The notes below the pieces were generated by a model. That model saw nothing but the letters and a program-made list of their open reading frames with translations, made no database searches and was not told the origin of the DNA. 64,000 nucleotides of DNA from Owenia fusiformis (lineage: Eukaryota; Annelida; Polychaeta; Sabellida; Oweniidae): assembly GCA_903813345.2 (NCBI GenBank), contig CAIIXF020000005.1:26169375-26233374 (forward strand), written 5' to 3'. Every line of letters begins with the position of its first letter. The first letter of the stretch is position 1. Position numbers and translations under genes: made by a program. Below, piece after piece: positions 63,492 through 64,000 of this stretch.

Positions 63492-63573
63492 CGCAGTCGG
63501 CAGGATTCGAACCTGCGCGGGGAGACCCCAATAGATTTCTAGTCTATCGCCTTAACCACTCGGCCACGACTGC
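63492..63573 (-). tRNA. tRNA-Ser(AGA)
   Basis: On the minus strand an 82-nt cloverleaf starts GCAGTCGTGGCCGAGTGG and ends CGACTGC plus discriminator G. The 7-bp acceptor stem pairs fully (GCAGTCG/CGACTGC). The anticodon stem ATAGA/TCTAT carries loop CTAGAAA, so the anticodon is AGA (serine, UCU). The long variable arm (TTGGGGTCTCCCCGC) is the hallmark of tRNA-Ser. A box TGGCCGAGTGG and B box GGTTCGAATCC are intact, there is no intron, and a T-run terminator follows downstream on the minus strand (about 63481-63487). Confidence 0.97.
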
Positions 63574-63762
63574 TGGTTGGGAAACTTGCCAGATTATAAT
63601 TTAATTATAGAATCCATTACTATTGGAAGTAAACATTTACTTGATTAATAATAATTAGCTAAGAACAAAAGTCATTGTTCATTTCATGTCTAAGAACTCA
63701 AACGAAACATTCAAAACGTTCTAAAAATTTGAGAAAGTGTAAAAATAGAGGGCGGTACCATA

Positions 63763-63854
63763 CCGGAAGTGCAACCATGCACATGATGAAACGTGGAGAA
63801 AGAGTGGAATCTTTGCCTGTTTAGATAACAAAAACGACGGAATTAGCACTTATT
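63763..63854 (+). promoter_or_regulatory. Candidate promoter and 5' exon of the next gene on +
   Basis: CCGGAAGTG at 63763-63771 is a classical ETS/GABP promoter motif. About 85 bp later GCACTTATT|GTGAGTAT (after 63854) is a strong splice donor. A short frame MHMMKRGERVESLPV starts at 63777 and stops before the donor, so the exon is likely 5'UTR with an upstream ORF. The rest of the gene lies outside the window. Confidence 0.4.
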
Positions 63855-64000
63855 GTGAGTATATTTCATCACTTTATAATAAGCCACCGAGTGAAATGCA
63901 TTTCGATGCAGTTACATAGTTAAAAGTGATGGAATAACATAAACGTATTTTTTACATTTCTGGGATTTTTCTTTGCTTTGGTGACAAAGTTGAATCAATG

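Overview
This window is animal nuclear DNA, AT-rich and intron-rich, with three confidently recognised split or nested genes and one further gene with an intact single coding exon. I infer a lophotrochozoan, most likely a bivalve mollusc. The grounds are an M17 aminopeptidase of the invertebrate W07G4.4 type, a tandem ~161-bp repeat with GC-rich arms that resembles bivalve 'pearl'/Helentron-associated elements, very frequent TACATGTA words, and dense small inverted-repeat elements. No prokaryotic, viral or organellar gene is evident.

Layout. (1) 1-11.1 kb: an M17 leucine-aminopeptidase-like gene on +. Fourteen exons (2237-9947) were traced by eye; the short first coding exon was not found. 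(2) 11.3-24.4 kb: no host gene. This is a nest of repeats: a 161-bp tandem array interrupted by two separate transposons whose empty sites can still be read, a 4.36-kb inverted-repeat element (15259-19620) filled with younger insertions, and several MITEs. One MITE's terminal repeat has grown into a 24-bp minisatellite. (3) 24.58-25.42 kb, minus strand: CLN8 (ER TLC-domain protein) in a single coding exon. Just upstream lies an ~830-bp, 19-bp-unit minisatellite, probably in the 5' intron. (4) 31.77-61.75 kb, +: the complete 28-exon coding region of WASHC4 (SWIP, WASH complex subunit 4). The exons sum to 3564 nt, a multiple of three, giving 1187 aa. CLN8 and WASHC4 are divergent and may share a promoter near 31.5 kb. 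(5) Nested in WASHC4 intron 25, on the same strand, is an intronless GT11 (alpha-1,2-fucosyltransferase-like) gene, 54236-55330. (6) 63.49-63.57 kb, minus: a tRNA-Ser(AGA) gene beside a tandem-duplicated 3' half-gene. (7) From about 63.76 kb: a possible promoter and 5' exon of the next + strand gene.

The most striking structure is in WASHC4. Intron 22 ends in an exact 86-bp tandem array (48187-49397). Each unit repeats the branch-point-like sequence, the 3' splice site and the first 14 nt of exon 23, followed by a CAG|GTATTG donor-like word. One intron earlier, the 3' end of exon 21 with its splice donor is also tandemly duplicated (147 bp). The same gene thus carries decoy donors and about 11 decoy acceptors.

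Functionally, CLN8 (ER exit of lysosomal enzymes) and WASHC4 (endosomal actin and cargo sorting) both belong to the endolysosomal system. The E-box GATCACGTGATT lies in the CLN8/WASHC4 intergenic promoter candidate and also upstream of the aminopeptidase gene.
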